Shown here piece after piece: positions 1 through 8,560 of a stretch of DNA of 42,919 bases. The notes beneath the pieces were generated by a model. That model was given only the letters and a program-made list of their open reading frames with translations. It had not been told where the DNA came from and did no database searches. This DNA is from Methanobrevibacter thaueri (GTDB lineage Archaea; Methanobacteriota; Methanobacteria; Methanobacteriales; Methanobacteriaceae). The position numbers and the translations under genes were made by a program. Position 1 is the first letter of the stretch; each line of letters begins with the position of its first letter. The DNA lies in NCBI GenBank assembly GCA_015062925.1, contig SUTL01000008.1, positions 1 through 42,919 of the forward strand. The letters are read 5' to 3'.

Positions 1-55
1 GCTGGTTCAACGGGGATAGCCTGATAAAATACTTAAATTAACCATTATTAAGTGA
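1..55 (+). pseudogene. 3' remnant of an IS200/IS605-family tnpB gene
   Basis: Frame 1 reads A-G-S-T-G-I-A and stops at the TGA at 22-24. Shifting frame at that point gives D-K-I-L-K-L-T-I-I-K and a stop at 53-55. Joined, these resemble the usual TnpB tail (a G-I-A-C-G-D type motif followed by a short end), as if about five bases encoding C-G had been lost. The GC-rich hairpin just downstream (71-92) fits the right end of such an element. Only the last codons lie in the window, so family assignment rests on this short match and the hairpin. TnpB is the RNA-guided nuclease of these elements; this copy looks inactive. Confidence 0.4.
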
Positions 56-60
56 AAATA

Positions 61-100
61 ATTCAGGAATCCCCATCCTCTATAGGATGGGGTGGTTCAA
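61..100 (+). mobile_element. Right-end hairpin of an IS200/IS605-type element
   Basis: CCCCATCC (71-78) and GGATGGGG (85-92) form a perfect 8-bp stem with the loop TCTATA, followed by TGGTTCAA. A GC-rich hairpin of this form immediately after tnpB is typical of the right end of IS200/IS605 elements, where it serves transposition and forms the 3' part of the guide RNA. It is far more GC-rich than the surrounding DNA. It could also act as a transcription terminator. The left end lies outside the window. Confidence 0.45.
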
Positions 101-231
101 AAAATTATAATGTGAAATATCATCACAATTTTTTCAGATATTCTAAACTAATTATCGCTATCTTTTTATATGTTTGCAAATAAACCACTAATCATATAAT
201 GTTTTTAAACATTTAATATGAGGTGAAAAAT

Positions 232-3200
232 TTGTTTGACAAAAAGATAATGATTCTGGCAATATTTTTTGTTTCACTATTAGCAATCTCAGCAGTAAAT
301 GCTGAGAATAATGTAACAAATGATACTGTTGGAACAGATAATAATGAAAACATCATAAAAAACACTAATAATGATGTATATTCATCAATCGATGATTTTA
401 AAAACAAAACAACATTCGGAGGATTAGTTTACAATCTCAATAACTATACTAATAAAAGTGAAGTCTATTTAAACAAAGATTATAAATTTATTGGCGCTGA
501 ATATTACTGGGACTCTATTTTAGGTAAAGAGGTTCTGGTTGTTGATGAAAACGGAATTCTCATTAATCGTAATTTAACAATCTATGGAAACGGACATGTA
601 ATTGATGCAGATAATGCTGCAATATTTTTCAACATAACCGCTCATAATGTTATATTAAAAGATGTTATTTTTAAAAATGGTAAAGACAAAAATGGAATGT
701 CTTCTATTGTTTGGGAAGGTAATAGAGGTATAATAGATAACTGTACTTTTTATAATTGTAATGCTGAAATTGATGGTGGAGTATTTAATTGGAATGGTGA
801 TAACGGTATGATAACTAACTGTAATTTCACAAACTGTTATGCAAAAAGTGCAGGGGCCATTCTCTGGAACGGAGATGACGGAACAGTTTCTAATTCTAAT
901 TTTAATAATTGTACTCCCCGTGACAATGCCGGATCAATTAAATGGTTGGGCGCCAGAGGTACTGTTGATGGATGTTCTTTCACAAATACTATTGTAATTA
1001 AAGGAATCGGAGGAGCTATCCTATGGGAAGGTGCTAATGGTACTGTAACCAACTCCAATTTTGAAAATCTCACAGTATCTGCTGTTGGTTATGGTGAAGG
1101 TGGAGGTGCAATTTATTGGGCTGGTGAAAACCCTATAATATCCAAATCCAAATTCACAAACACTTCCGTTAACTGGAACGGAGGAGCCATTAATTTACAT
1201 AATGTTAATGCTATCGTAACTGATTGTAGTTTTTTCAACTGTGATGCTGGAAACTCCGGTGGTGCAGTCTATATTCACTCTCAAAACGGTAGTGTTTTAA
1301 ATTCCAATTTCACAAATTGTTTTAAAACAATTCATTTTAATAATATAAATGGAACAGTTAAAAACTCCAATTTCTTCAACTGCACAGCAACTAATACTGG
1401 TGGAGCCATCAGTATTTCATCTCCAAATTGTACAGTCTCTTATTCTAATTTTGCCAACTGTAATTCCACTCAAATCGGAAGTACTATTGTGTGGAATGGT
1501 GATAATGGAATATTAACAGGATGTACTTTTGAAAAATGTTGTTCAGATAACTATGGGGCTGTTAAGTGGGTAGGTAAAAACGCTAGTATTACTGATTCCA
1601 ATTTCACAGATTGTTTTACACGCACTGGTAATGGTGGAGCTATCAGTATAGATGGAGGATTTAAAACATTCACCATATTAAATTCCAATTTCTTCAACTG
1701 TTTTTCTAACAATGATGCAGGAGCTATCAATTGGGGTGGTGGTAACGGTAATGTTTACACATTAATAAACTCCAATTTCATCAATTGTTCTGCTAAAAGA
1801 AATGGTGGAGCAATCAATGGAGATGTAAAAGTTTACAATTCCACTTTCAAAGAATGTTTTGCAGGTGAATGTGGTGGAGCAATGTACAAAGGTTCTGCAA
1901 CAAACTGTAATTTCACCAACAACAAAGCAAAATGGGGAGGTGCAAAACACAGTACAAATGACCCTACTATAAATTGTATATTCATCGGAAACACTGCCGG
2001 TGATTATGCAGGTGCAGTGTATGGTAATTCCATTATTAACTGTACTTTCATAGACAATTATGCAGAAGGCAGTGATGGTGGAGCTCTTAATAGTGTTTCA
2101 AATGTTCTAAACTCTAATTTCACAAATTGCCATGCTAATAAATCGGGTGGTGCTATTTACAAAGCAGATACTGTAATCAATTGTAATTTCAACAACTGTT
2201 CCAGTGCAAATGAAGGTGGAGCTATTAGATGGGATGGTTATCAGGGTGTTGTAAACAACTCAAATTTCAACAACTGTGCCGCTGCTAATGGGGGTGCAAT
2301 TTACTGGAATGGTAATCAGGGCCTTATATCCAATTCTAATTTCACAAACTGTAATGCTAATGAAAACGGGGGTGCTGTCAGTAGAACAAATGTTGTAAAC
2401 TCTAGTTTTATAAATAATCATGCTGGAGGCCGTGGTGGAGCAATAACTGGAGGTTCAGCTAGAAACTGTACATTCTGGGATAACACTGCCAGTGAGGATA
2501 ATAATTGGTATGATACTAATATCCCTAACCTTAATCTGAATGTTGTTAATTTCAATTCAATTTACGGATCAGGTGATACTATTCTTCTCAATGCAACTGA
2601 AAGTGATATTCCAGTAAACAATGTAATTATTACTATCAGAGTATCTAAAAACGATAAATCATTCAATGGAACTTTTGACTGTTTAACTAACGCAGAATGG
2701 CTTGTTGATTTGGATGTTGGAAACTACACTGCCAGAATGACTGTTGAACATCATGCATATAAATTGGATAAAACAATTACATTAACAATCACTCAAAGAC
2801 CAACAAATATGACTGCAAGTGATGTTTCAACAATATATGGGGCTAATAATTATTTAACAGTTACTTTAAAAGACTTTGAAGGAAATAATGTAAGTGGTAA
2901 AACAATATCTGTTAATTTAAACGGAGTTAAAAAATACATCACTGATAAAAACGGTCAAATCAAAGTACCTATAAAAACAATACCTGTTGGAAATTATATG
3001 GTTGCAATTAATTTCAATGGAACTGATGACAACTACAACAGCTCAAATACAACTGTAAATGTTAATATTGTAAAATCTGCTGTTAAATTAACTGCTAAAA
3101 AGAAAACCTTTAAAAAATCTGTTAAAAGCAAAAAATATTCAGTAACCCTTAAAGATAATAGTGGTAATGCATTGAATAAAGTTAAACTCACCTTAAAGGT

Positions 3201-3360
3201 TAAAGGAAAAACTTATAAGGCAACTACTAATACAAAAGGAGTGGCAACTTTTAAAATCACTAAACTGACCAAAAAAGGCAAATATAAAGCAACAGTCACA
3301 TTTAAAGGTAACAGTAATTACATTGCAAAAACAGTAAAACCTAAAATTACTATTAAGTAG
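232..3360 (+). CDS. Adhesin-like surface protein (beta-helix plus Ig-like repeats)
   Basis: Secreted protein of about 1042 residues, probably displayed on the cell surface. A signal peptide (hydrophobic stretch ending ISAVNA) is followed by roughly 650 residues of parallel beta-helix repeats. Their recurring unit is an 'NSNFTNC' strand followed by 'GGAI.WNG', with regularly placed Asn, Cys and Gly. Two Ig-like domains follow (about residues 765-945), then a lysine-rich Ig-like module (about 950-1042) ending in KITIK. This build is typical of adhesin-like proteins of Methanobrevibacter and Methanosphaera. No C-terminal membrane segment is visible, so anchoring may use the basic module. I chose TTG at 232 because GAGGTGA (220-226) is a near-perfect SD six bases before it; the in-frame GTG at 223 lies inside that SD. 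A terminator follows directly. Ligand unknown. Confidence 0.85.
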   Translation: MFDKKIMILAIFFVSLLAISAVNAENNVTNDTVGTDNNENIIKNTNNDVYSSIDDFKNKTTFGGLVYNLNNYTNKSEVYLNKDYKFIGAEYYWDSILGKEVLVVDENGILINRNLTIYGNGHVIDADNAAIFFNITAHNVILKDVIFKNGKDKNGMSSIVWEGNRGIIDNCTFYNCNAEIDGGVFNWNGDNGMITNCNFTNCYAKSAGAILWNGDDGTVSNSNFNNCTPRDNAGSIKWLGARGTVDGCSFTNTIVIKGIGGAILWEGANGTVTNSNFENLTVSAVGYGEGGGAIYWAGENPIISKSKFTNTSVNWNGGAINLHNVNAIVTDCSFFNCDAGNSGGAVYIHSQNGSVLNSNFTNCFKTIHFNNINGTVKNSNFFNCTATNTGGAISISSPNCTVSYSNFANCNSTQIGSTIVWNGDNGILTGCTFEKCCSDNYGAVKWVGKNASITDSNFTDCFTRTGNGGAISIDGGFKTFTILNSNFFNCFSNNDAGAINWGGGNGNVYTLINSNFINCSAKRNGGAINGDVKVYNSTFKECFAGECGGAMYKGSATNCNFTNNKAKWGGAKHSTNDPTINCIFIGNTAGDYAGAVYGNSIINCTFIDNYAEGSDGGALNSVSNVLNSNFTNCHANKSGGAIYKADTVINCNFNNCSSANEGGAIRWDGYQGVVNNSNFNNCAAANGGAIYWNGNQGLISNSNFTNCNANENGGAVSRTNVVNSSFINNHAGGRGGAITGGSARNCTFWDNTASEDNNWYDTNIPNLNLNVVNFNSIYGSGDTILLNATESDIPVNNVIITIRVSKNDKSFNGTFDCLTNAEWLVDLDVGNYTARMTVEHHAYKLDKTITLTITQRPTNMTASDVSTIYGANNYLTVTLKDFEGNNVSGKTISVNLNGVKKYITDKNGQIKVPIKTIPVGNYMVAINFNGTDDNYNSSNTTVNVNIVKSAVKLTAKKKTFKKSVKSKKYSVTLKDNSGNALNKVKLTLKVKGKTYKATTNTKGVATFKITKLTKKGKYKATVTFKGNSNYIAKTVKPKITIK

Positions 3361-3391
3361 ATGATTAATTCATCTACTCCCTATTTTTTAT
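3358..3391 (+). terminator. Terminator of the first adhesin gene
   Basis: TAGATGA (3358-3364) pairs with TCATCTA (3370-3376) across the loop TTAAT; a T-rich run follows at 3383-3389. The stem includes the stop codon of the adhesin gene. Confidence 0.55.
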
Positions 3392-3705
3392 TGTTGTGAT
3401 TTTTAACATCATTATAAATTCTTAAGGATATTTAATAGTAAATATGGTATTTTTTAAAATGTTAATAGAATGTTACGAAAATTCTGTTATTTTATTAATA
3501 AGGATTATTTAATTATTTTTTTAATTTTTAAAGCAAAAATTGTATCAATTTGTAAAATTGATGTCATTTAAAAGGAAACTTATTTAAATTATCACAATCA
3601 AAAATTATTTTAAATAAGGATAATATATAATATATATTCTATCTTACAATATATTTTTTTTAAGTGTGATTAATAAATATTTAATTAGATTTAAAGGTTA
3701 TTCAA
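3392..3705 (+). promoter_or_regulatory. AT-rich intergenic region with promoter of the first AAA module
   Basis: No gene is visible. ATCAATTT (3544-3551) and AAATTGAT (3555-3562) form an 8-bp dyad with a three-base gap, a possible operator. A TATA-like run lies at 3620-3639, about 70 bases before the ATG at 3706, and AAAGGTT just before the start can serve as SD. The assignment is by pattern only, and AT-rich DNA gives many such matches. Confidence 0.35.
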
Positions 3706-5016
3706 ATGGAAAATAAAATGGTTTTAGAGATTAGTGATTTTGGACCAATAGATGATGCTAAAATCGACTTGAAAAAGATTAATGTTATTGCAGGAACTAA
3801 CGGCAGTGGTAAATCTACTTCTAGTAAGTTATTATTTTGTTTTTTAACTGCAATTTCAAAAGAAGGTATTTATTTAGCCAATAGGAGCCTTTATGATAAT
3901 CTCATTACCTTTATTTTAGAATGGAATAATAAATTGAATAATAAATTTAGTTCTATAAATTTTCCTAAAAATTCATTATATAACAAATACTTAAATGATG
4001 ACCTTTTAAAATTATCTGCCCAATTAGAAAGTATGGTGATTAATGAAGAGTTTCCAGATAAAATTTCATTTTTAGACAGATTACATGATATTAATCATTT
4101 AATAGAATTAAATAAAAATGATTATGATAGGATTGAAAGAGTTATCAAAGTAGTTTTATCTAAAGAATTTAATTCAGAGTTTAGAAAATTTGATAACACT
4201 GTAGTTAAATTTCATGGAAATTTTGAAAACTGTGAATTTTTCCATAAGATACTTCTTGGTGGAATTTCCGGTGCCAGCGTATATAATGAAGGAGAAATTA
4301 ATTGTTTGTCTTTTGAAAATATTTTATATGTTGATTCAACTTCAATTTTTGAAATTCCCGATCAACAATCCTTAGTATCTTTGGTTCTTGAAGAAGAAAA
4401 CAATGATTTTAATTTACCATATCATGTTGAATATTTGTCAAAATTATTAAAAAAGAAAAAAAGAGATCCTGATGTATATGAAGTTTCAAATCAAAAAATT
4501 GAAGATATTAAAATAAGAATTAATGAATTAATTCAAGGAGACATATATTTTGATGAATCAGAGAGTACCTTCAAATTTAAAACTTCAAATAATTCTTTTT
4601 CAATGAAAAATACTGCATCAGGCATAAAACAATTTGGAATTATTCCATTATTATTGGAAAATGATCAATTAAAAGAAAATTCATTTCTGATTATAGATGA
4701 ACCTGAAGTTAATCTCCATCCTGAATGGCAAATCAGGTTTGCTGAAATTTTAGTATTACTTGCTAAAAAAGCAAATATTTATTTGTATATTAATTCCCAT
4801 AGTCCACATTTTATTGAAGCATTAGAAGTCTTTTCAGCAAAAGAAGGTCTTACAAATGAATCTAAATTCTATTTATCTGAACAAACCAGTAATGATAAAT
4901 TTTCATTCAGGGAAATTAAAAGAAAAAATTTAAACATGTTATATGATAACTTAGGAAGGCCATATGATGAAATAGATAAAATAAGAATGGAAAATGTATT
5001 TAATGGTATTGAATAG
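3706..5016 (+). CDS. AAA/ABC-type ATPase, first gene of module 1
   Basis: 436-residue SMC/RecF-like ATPase of the broad AAA_21/AAA_15 (OLD-like) type. Visible motifs are N-terminal 'DFGPI', Walker A GTNGSGKST (30-38), an ABC-signature-like TASG (303-306), Walker B ending in IIDEPE (D331, E332) with 'NLHPEWQ' behind it, and a switch histidine in NSHSP (H365). The middle 250 residues replace the usual coiled coil with a short helical insert, as in ATPases of two-gene defence systems. No TOPRIM domain is present, so it is not a full OLD nuclease. The next gene starts 11 bases downstream and is surely cotranscribed. A clear paralogue with Walker A at the same position lies at 7252-8547. The defence role is inferred from architecture and pairing, not shown. 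Confidence 0.8.
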   Translation: MENKMVLEISDFGPIDDAKIDLKKINVIAGTNGSGKSTSSKLLFCFLTAISKEGIYLANRSLYDNLITFILEWNNKLNNKFSSINFPKNSLYNKYLNDDLLKLSAQLESMVINEEFPDKISFLDRLHDINHLIELNKNDYDRIERVIKVVLSKEFNSEFRKFDNTVVKFHGNFENCEFFHKILLGGISGASVYNEGEINCLSFENILYVDSTSIFEIPDQQSLVSLVLEEENNDFNLPYHVEYLSKLLKKKKRDPDVYEVSNQKIEDIKIRINELIQGDIYFDESESTFKFKTSNNSFSMKNTASGIKQFGIIPLLLENDQLKENSFLIIDEPEVNLHPEWQIRFAEILVLLAKKANIYLYINSHSPHFIEALEVFSAKEGLTNESKFYLSEQTSNDKFSFREIKRKNLNMLYDNLGRPYDEIDKIRMENVFNGIE

Positions 5017-5027
5017 TTGGTGATTAA

Positions 5028-5735
5028 ATGCATAATCTCAAAATTTATTTATTAGAAAACTATGGTAAATCTATTAAAGAGTTATCTGAAACGGAATTTG
5101 GGAATGAATTACTGGATTATGATTTTCAGATGATTTCATGGGATGATGTAGCAGAAGATTTCTTAAAGTTTAATAATGAATTCAATGAAAAATTTTCCAG
5201 TGCTGATGCATTGTATATATTAGAAAAAGAAGATAAGATACAATTATTCTTTTTTGAATTCAAAAATATAAATTATTCTAATATTGAGGACCGTCAAATG
5301 AGTAAATTTCATTTAAATAAATGCATTGATAAAATGGCGCTTTGTCCTAATGATTGTAGGATTTATGATGATATTAAAAAACATGCAGAAAGAGTGGTGG
5401 ATGTGTCTCATGTTTTTTTAAGAAGTAAACCTTCAGATTCAATTTCACTATTTTATCATGTGTTGAAAAGTTTTTTAAAAAATGACTCTGATGTAACTGA
5501 AGATTTGTGTAAAGAAAAACTTTTTAAAATTGAGAAATTTTTCTTTTTAGTTTCAAATACACAACAGCAGTATGCTTCATTTCATAAAAATAAAAGTAAT
5601 AGATATAATACTATTGTTAAACCGTTAACATTTTTAAAAAGATTTGAACCATATCATTATAAAATGGTTTTTTCAGTTAATGATGCTGGTTTTCATGACT
5701 TTTTCTATGAATGGAATGAAAAGTATATTAATTAA
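5028..5735 (+). CDS. Partner protein of module 1, possible PD-(D/E)XK nuclease
   Basis: 235-residue protein of no family I can name, starting after a strong SD (GGTGATT) 11 bases downstream of the ATPase gene. It contains 'ADALY' (D60) followed 17 residues later by 'FFEFKN' (E77, K79), each on a predicted beta strand. D-x(n)-E-x-K is the core of PD-(D/E)XK nucleases. The product of 8561-9364 carries the same signature with almost the same spacing, and both share a later 'KP..SL(F)..VL' stretch and a C-terminal 'KFF' strand. I infer a nuclease or nuclease-derived effector controlled by the upstream ATPase. An inactive or DNA-binding role is also possible. Confidence 0.55.
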   Translation: MHNLKIYLLENYGKSIKELSETEFGNELLDYDFQMISWDDVAEDFLKFNNEFNEKFSSADALYILEKEDKIQLFFFEFKNINYSNIEDRQMSKFHLNKCIDKMALCPNDCRIYDDIKKHAERVVDVSHVFLRSKPSDSISLFYHVLKSFLKNDSDVTEDLCKEKLFKIEKFFFLVSNTQQQYASFHKNKSNRYNTIVKPLTFLKRFEPYHYKMVFSVNDAGFHDFFYEWNEKYIN

Positions 5736-5828
5736 AGTTTATCAGGGAATTATTCATTACTAAAATAGCTAACAATTGTATGATTTATAAAAAGACAAAA
5801 TAATTATGTAATAAACAATAAATTAATA

Positions 5829-5860
5829 AAAAAAAGAATAAAATCTTACTTAAAAGTAAG
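5829..5860 (-). terminator. Terminator of metK
   Basis: CTTACT (5845-5850) and AGTAAG (5855-5860) form a stem just after the metK stop codon. On the minus strand it is followed by ATTTTATTC and a run of T's. It may also stop transcription arriving from the partner gene on the plus strand. Confidence 0.5.
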
Positions 5861-5862
5861 TT

Positions 5863-7029
5863 TTATTTAATGTATTTTTTTAAAGCTTCTGCTTTATCGG
5901 TTTCTTCCCATGGAAGACCGGAAATACCGAAATGACCGTATTTAGCAGTTTGTTTATAGGTTGTGTCTCTTAAACCAAGAGTTTCAATAATTCCGTCTGG
6001 TGTTAATTTGAAGTTTTCACGAACGATTTTTTCCATGTCAAGTCCTTCAACACCGGTTCCGAATGTATCAACCATTACTGAAGTTGGTTCTGCAACTCCA
6101 ATTGCATATGATAATTGGATTTCACATTTTTTAGCAAGTCCACTTGCCACAATGTTTTTTGCAATGTATCTTGCCATGTAACATGCACTTCTATCTACTT
6201 TGGTACAGTCTTTTCCGGAAAATGCTCCTCCTCCATGTCTTGCATATCCTCCGTAGGTGTCTACGATGATTTTACGTCCGGTTAGTCCTGCATCTCCGTG
6301 TGGACCTCCGATTTCAAATTTACCAGTTGGGTTAATATGTTCTTTTGTATTTTCAGTCATTAATTCTTGTGGTATGACTTGTTTGAAGAGTTTTTCACGA
6401 ATATCTTCTTTTAATTTGTCCTGGTCATCGGATACGCTTTCATCATGTTGGGTTGATAATACAACTGCATCTAGTGAAACTACATTTCCATCTTTATCAT
6501 AGTTAACTGATACTTGTGCTTTACCATCTGGTCTTAAATATGGTATTTCACCGGTTTCTCTTAATTCAGTTAATTTATTTGTTAATTTACGTGCAAGATC
6601 AATTGGATATGGCATTAATGAATCGGTTTCATTTGTTGCAAATCCAAACATCATACCTTGATCTCCAGCACCGGTTTCATCTTCCCCTCTGTCTACTCCT
6701 TGATTAATATCAGGGGATTGTGCGTGAAGTCTGTTCACTACTTCACAGGTGTGACCGTCAAATTCTAATTCAGGATTATCATAACCGATTTCGATTATTG
6801 TGTTCCTGATAATATCTTTAATTTCTTCATCGGATATTTTTGCGGTTGAGGTTATTTCACCGAATACCATACAGAAATTAGTTGTAACACAAGTTTCACA
6901 TGCAACATGGGAATTTTTATCCTGTGCCATGTATGCATCTAATATTGCATCAGAAACTATATCTGCAACTTTATCGGGGTGGCCTTGAGTTACTGATTCT
7001 GATGTAAATGTTCTATATATTTCACTCAT
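5863..7029 (-). CDS. metK: S-adenosylmethionine synthetase, bacterial type
   Basis: 388 residues, full length for bacterial MetK. It makes SAM from methionine and ATP in the cytoplasm. Motifs: GHPDK with the catalytic His (H17), the signature GAGDQG near residue 115, and GGGAFSGKD near 265-272. These belong to the bacterial/eukaryotic family; most archaea use the very divergent archaeal MAT instead. The gene was therefore probably gained from bacteria, although it may have been fixed in this lineage long ago. Start is ATG with SD GGTGA. It sits on the minus strand between two plus-strand ATPase modules. No riboswitch is visible upstream. Confidence 0.95.
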   Translation of the reverse strand: MSEIYRTFTSESVTQGHPDKVADIVSDAILDAYMAQDKNSHVACETCVTTNFCMVFGEITSTAKISDEEIKDIIRNTIIEIGYDNPELEFDGHTCEVVNRLHAQSPDINQGVDRGEDETGAGDQGMMFGFATNETDSLMPYPIDLARKLTNKLTELRETGEIPYLRPDGKAQVSVNYDKDGNVVSLDAVVLSTQHDESVSDDQDKLKEDIREKLFKQVIPQELMTENTKEHINPTGKFEIGGPHGDAGLTGRKIIVDTYGGYARHGGGAFSGKDCTKVDRSACYMARYIAKNIVASGLAKKCEIQLSYAIGVAEPTSVMVDTFGTGVEGLDMEKIVRENFKLTPDGIIETLGLRDTTYKQTAKYGHFGISGLPWEETDKAEALKKYIK

Positions 7030-7251
7030 ATTTATTCACCAATTTTATACTTCGTAAATTATCTTTATTAAAATAATATATATTTATAATAATATATTAT
7101 ATTTATTATTAATATTTATATAAGTGTATTGTATTTGATTTTTCACAATTACTGTAAATCATATTTTTTCTTGTGTATAGTAATTCAACAAGTATTTATA
7201 TATATTTTTATAATTAAAGATTATAATGAATAATAATAAAAGGGATTTTCA
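7030..7251. promoter_or_regulatory. Divergent promoter region between metK and the second AAA module
   Basis: About 220 bases of almost pure A/T DNA serve two divergent genes. A TATA-like run (7193-7212) lies about 40 bases before the ATPase start, and AGGGATT just before that start serves as SD. The metK side has several TATA-like runs between 7070 and 7130. No other gene is visible. Confidence 0.45.
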
Positions 7252-8547
7252 ATGTTAAATAATTTTAATTTAAAAATTAAGAATTTCGGTCCGATTAATA
7301 AGGCGGATTTGGATATTTCAAAAATAAATGTTGTTGCTGGGAGAAATTCCAGTGGAAAAACAACAATAAGTAAATTACTTTATACTATTATAACTTCATT
7401 TTCAAGTGATGGTGAGTTTTTAATTTATGATAGTATGAAGGAGCAGCTGGTAATGTTAATTAATAACTTGCAATTTGCTTTTTCTCAACAATCTATTGTT
7501 GCTAATCTTGATGAGATTTTAATGAGTGTTCAATCTAATAATAATTATAATTTAAAAGTTATTGAACAGGAATATGATAATTTGCAATTTGTTGTGGAGA
7601 CTGTGGATTTTAATAATAAGGAATTCTTTTTAGATTCCATTAAAAACAATAAAGAAATTATTTCAAACATTGAAAAAATGGGTTTTTCTTTTTATCTGAT
7701 GGTGAATTTGATTAAAAATGAATTTGCAGGTGATGAGCAGATTTCAAATATTTTCAATAAAAGTGAAATTATTATTTCCAGTCATGATAAAAAAATGCCT
7801 TTTGAACATACTATTAAAATTGATAATGAATTTGGTATTCAATGTGAAACCCAGGTAGATAAAGCAGTTGTTGGTGCTAATGAGGCTATTTATATTGAAA
7901 CTCCTTATTTTTTAGATTATAAAATTCCTTTTATTCAGTTTGAACGTCATGGGAAAAAGCAGTTGCATCAGATTTTATTATACAGGAAATTAACTGATCA
8001 GTCTGCACAGAATGATATTTTGGACAGTATTCATAATCGTAAAATTATTAAATTCCAAAAGAAGATTAATGAATTGCTTAATGGTAAGTTTAATTTTAAT
8101 GCTCAGGGTTTACTTGAATTTAGGCAGGATGATAAGTTATTTGATTTGGTTAATATTTCAACCGGTCTTAAATCCATTGGTATTTTACAGTTGCTTTTGG
8201 AAAATCGGAAGTTAAAGGAGAATACTTATTTAATCATGGATGAGCCGGAAGTGCATTTGCATCCTGAATGGCAGATTAAATTAGCCGAATTATTAGTTTT
8301 GCTGTCTAAACAATTAAATGTTACTTTATTCATTAATACTCATAGTCCTTTATTTATTGAGGCGATTAGAACTTATTGTGAACAGCAGGAGTTATTGGAT
8401 GATGCTAATTTCTATTTAACATATAAATCTGAGGAGAAATTTGATTTAGAGCATATTCCTAATGATGATTTAAATATAATATATAATTCACTTGGAAAAC
8501 CATATGAAACCCTAAGTAAAATCAGTATTGAAAATCAATTTAAATAG
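7252..8547 (+). CDS. AAA/ABC-type ATPase, first gene of module 2
   Basis: 431-residue paralogue of the ATPase at 3706-5016. Motifs are 'NFGPI', Walker A GRNSSGKTT (30-38, same position as in the paralogue), signature-like STG (303-305), Walker B LIMDEPE (D330, E331) followed by 'VHLHPEWQ', and switch His in NTHSP (H364). The two proteins also share the end pattern 'LN..Y..LG.PY......I..EN.F'. The central region is poorly conserved, as expected if it contacts different partners or triggers. The partner gene begins 13 bases after the stop. Codons here end more often in T or G than in module 1. The defence-like function is inferred. Confidence 0.8.
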   Translation: MLNNFNLKIKNFGPINKADLDISKINVVAGRNSSGKTTISKLLYTIITSFSSDGEFLIYDSMKEQLVMLINNLQFAFSQQSIVANLDEILMSVQSNNNYNLKVIEQEYDNLQFVVETVDFNNKEFFLDSIKNNKEIISNIEKMGFSFYLMVNLIKNEFAGDEQISNIFNKSEIIISSHDKKMPFEHTIKIDNEFGIQCETQVDKAVVGANEAIYIETPYFLDYKIPFIQFERHGKKQLHQILLYRKLTDQSAQNDILDSIHNRKIIKFQKKINELLNGKFNFNAQGLLEFRQDDKLFDLVNISTGLKSIGILQLLLENRKLKENTYLIMDEPEVHLHPEWQIKLAELLVLLSKQLNVTLFINTHSPLFIEAIRTYCEQQELLDDANFYLTYKSEEKFDLEHIPNDDLNIIYNSLGKPYETLSKISIENQFK

Positions 8548-8560
8548 GGGATTAATTATT

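Noticed and set aside
223-225. GTG start for the first adhesin gene
   Set aside because: It lies inside the SD sequence GAGGTGA, which is well placed for TTG at 232.
3706-5016. OLD-family nuclease (Gabija GajA type)
   Set aside because: No C-terminal TOPRIM domain is present; the protein ends about 70 residues after the switch histidine.
7030-7251. SAM riboswitch upstream of metK
   Set aside because: The leader is nearly pure A/T, without the conserved stems of known SAM riboswitches, which are moreover bacterial.
8528-8530. TTG start of the module-2 partner gene, overlapping the ATPase gene
   Set aside because: ATG 8561 has an SD (AGGGGATT) at good spacing and gives an N-terminus like a normal protein; the TTG has no SD.
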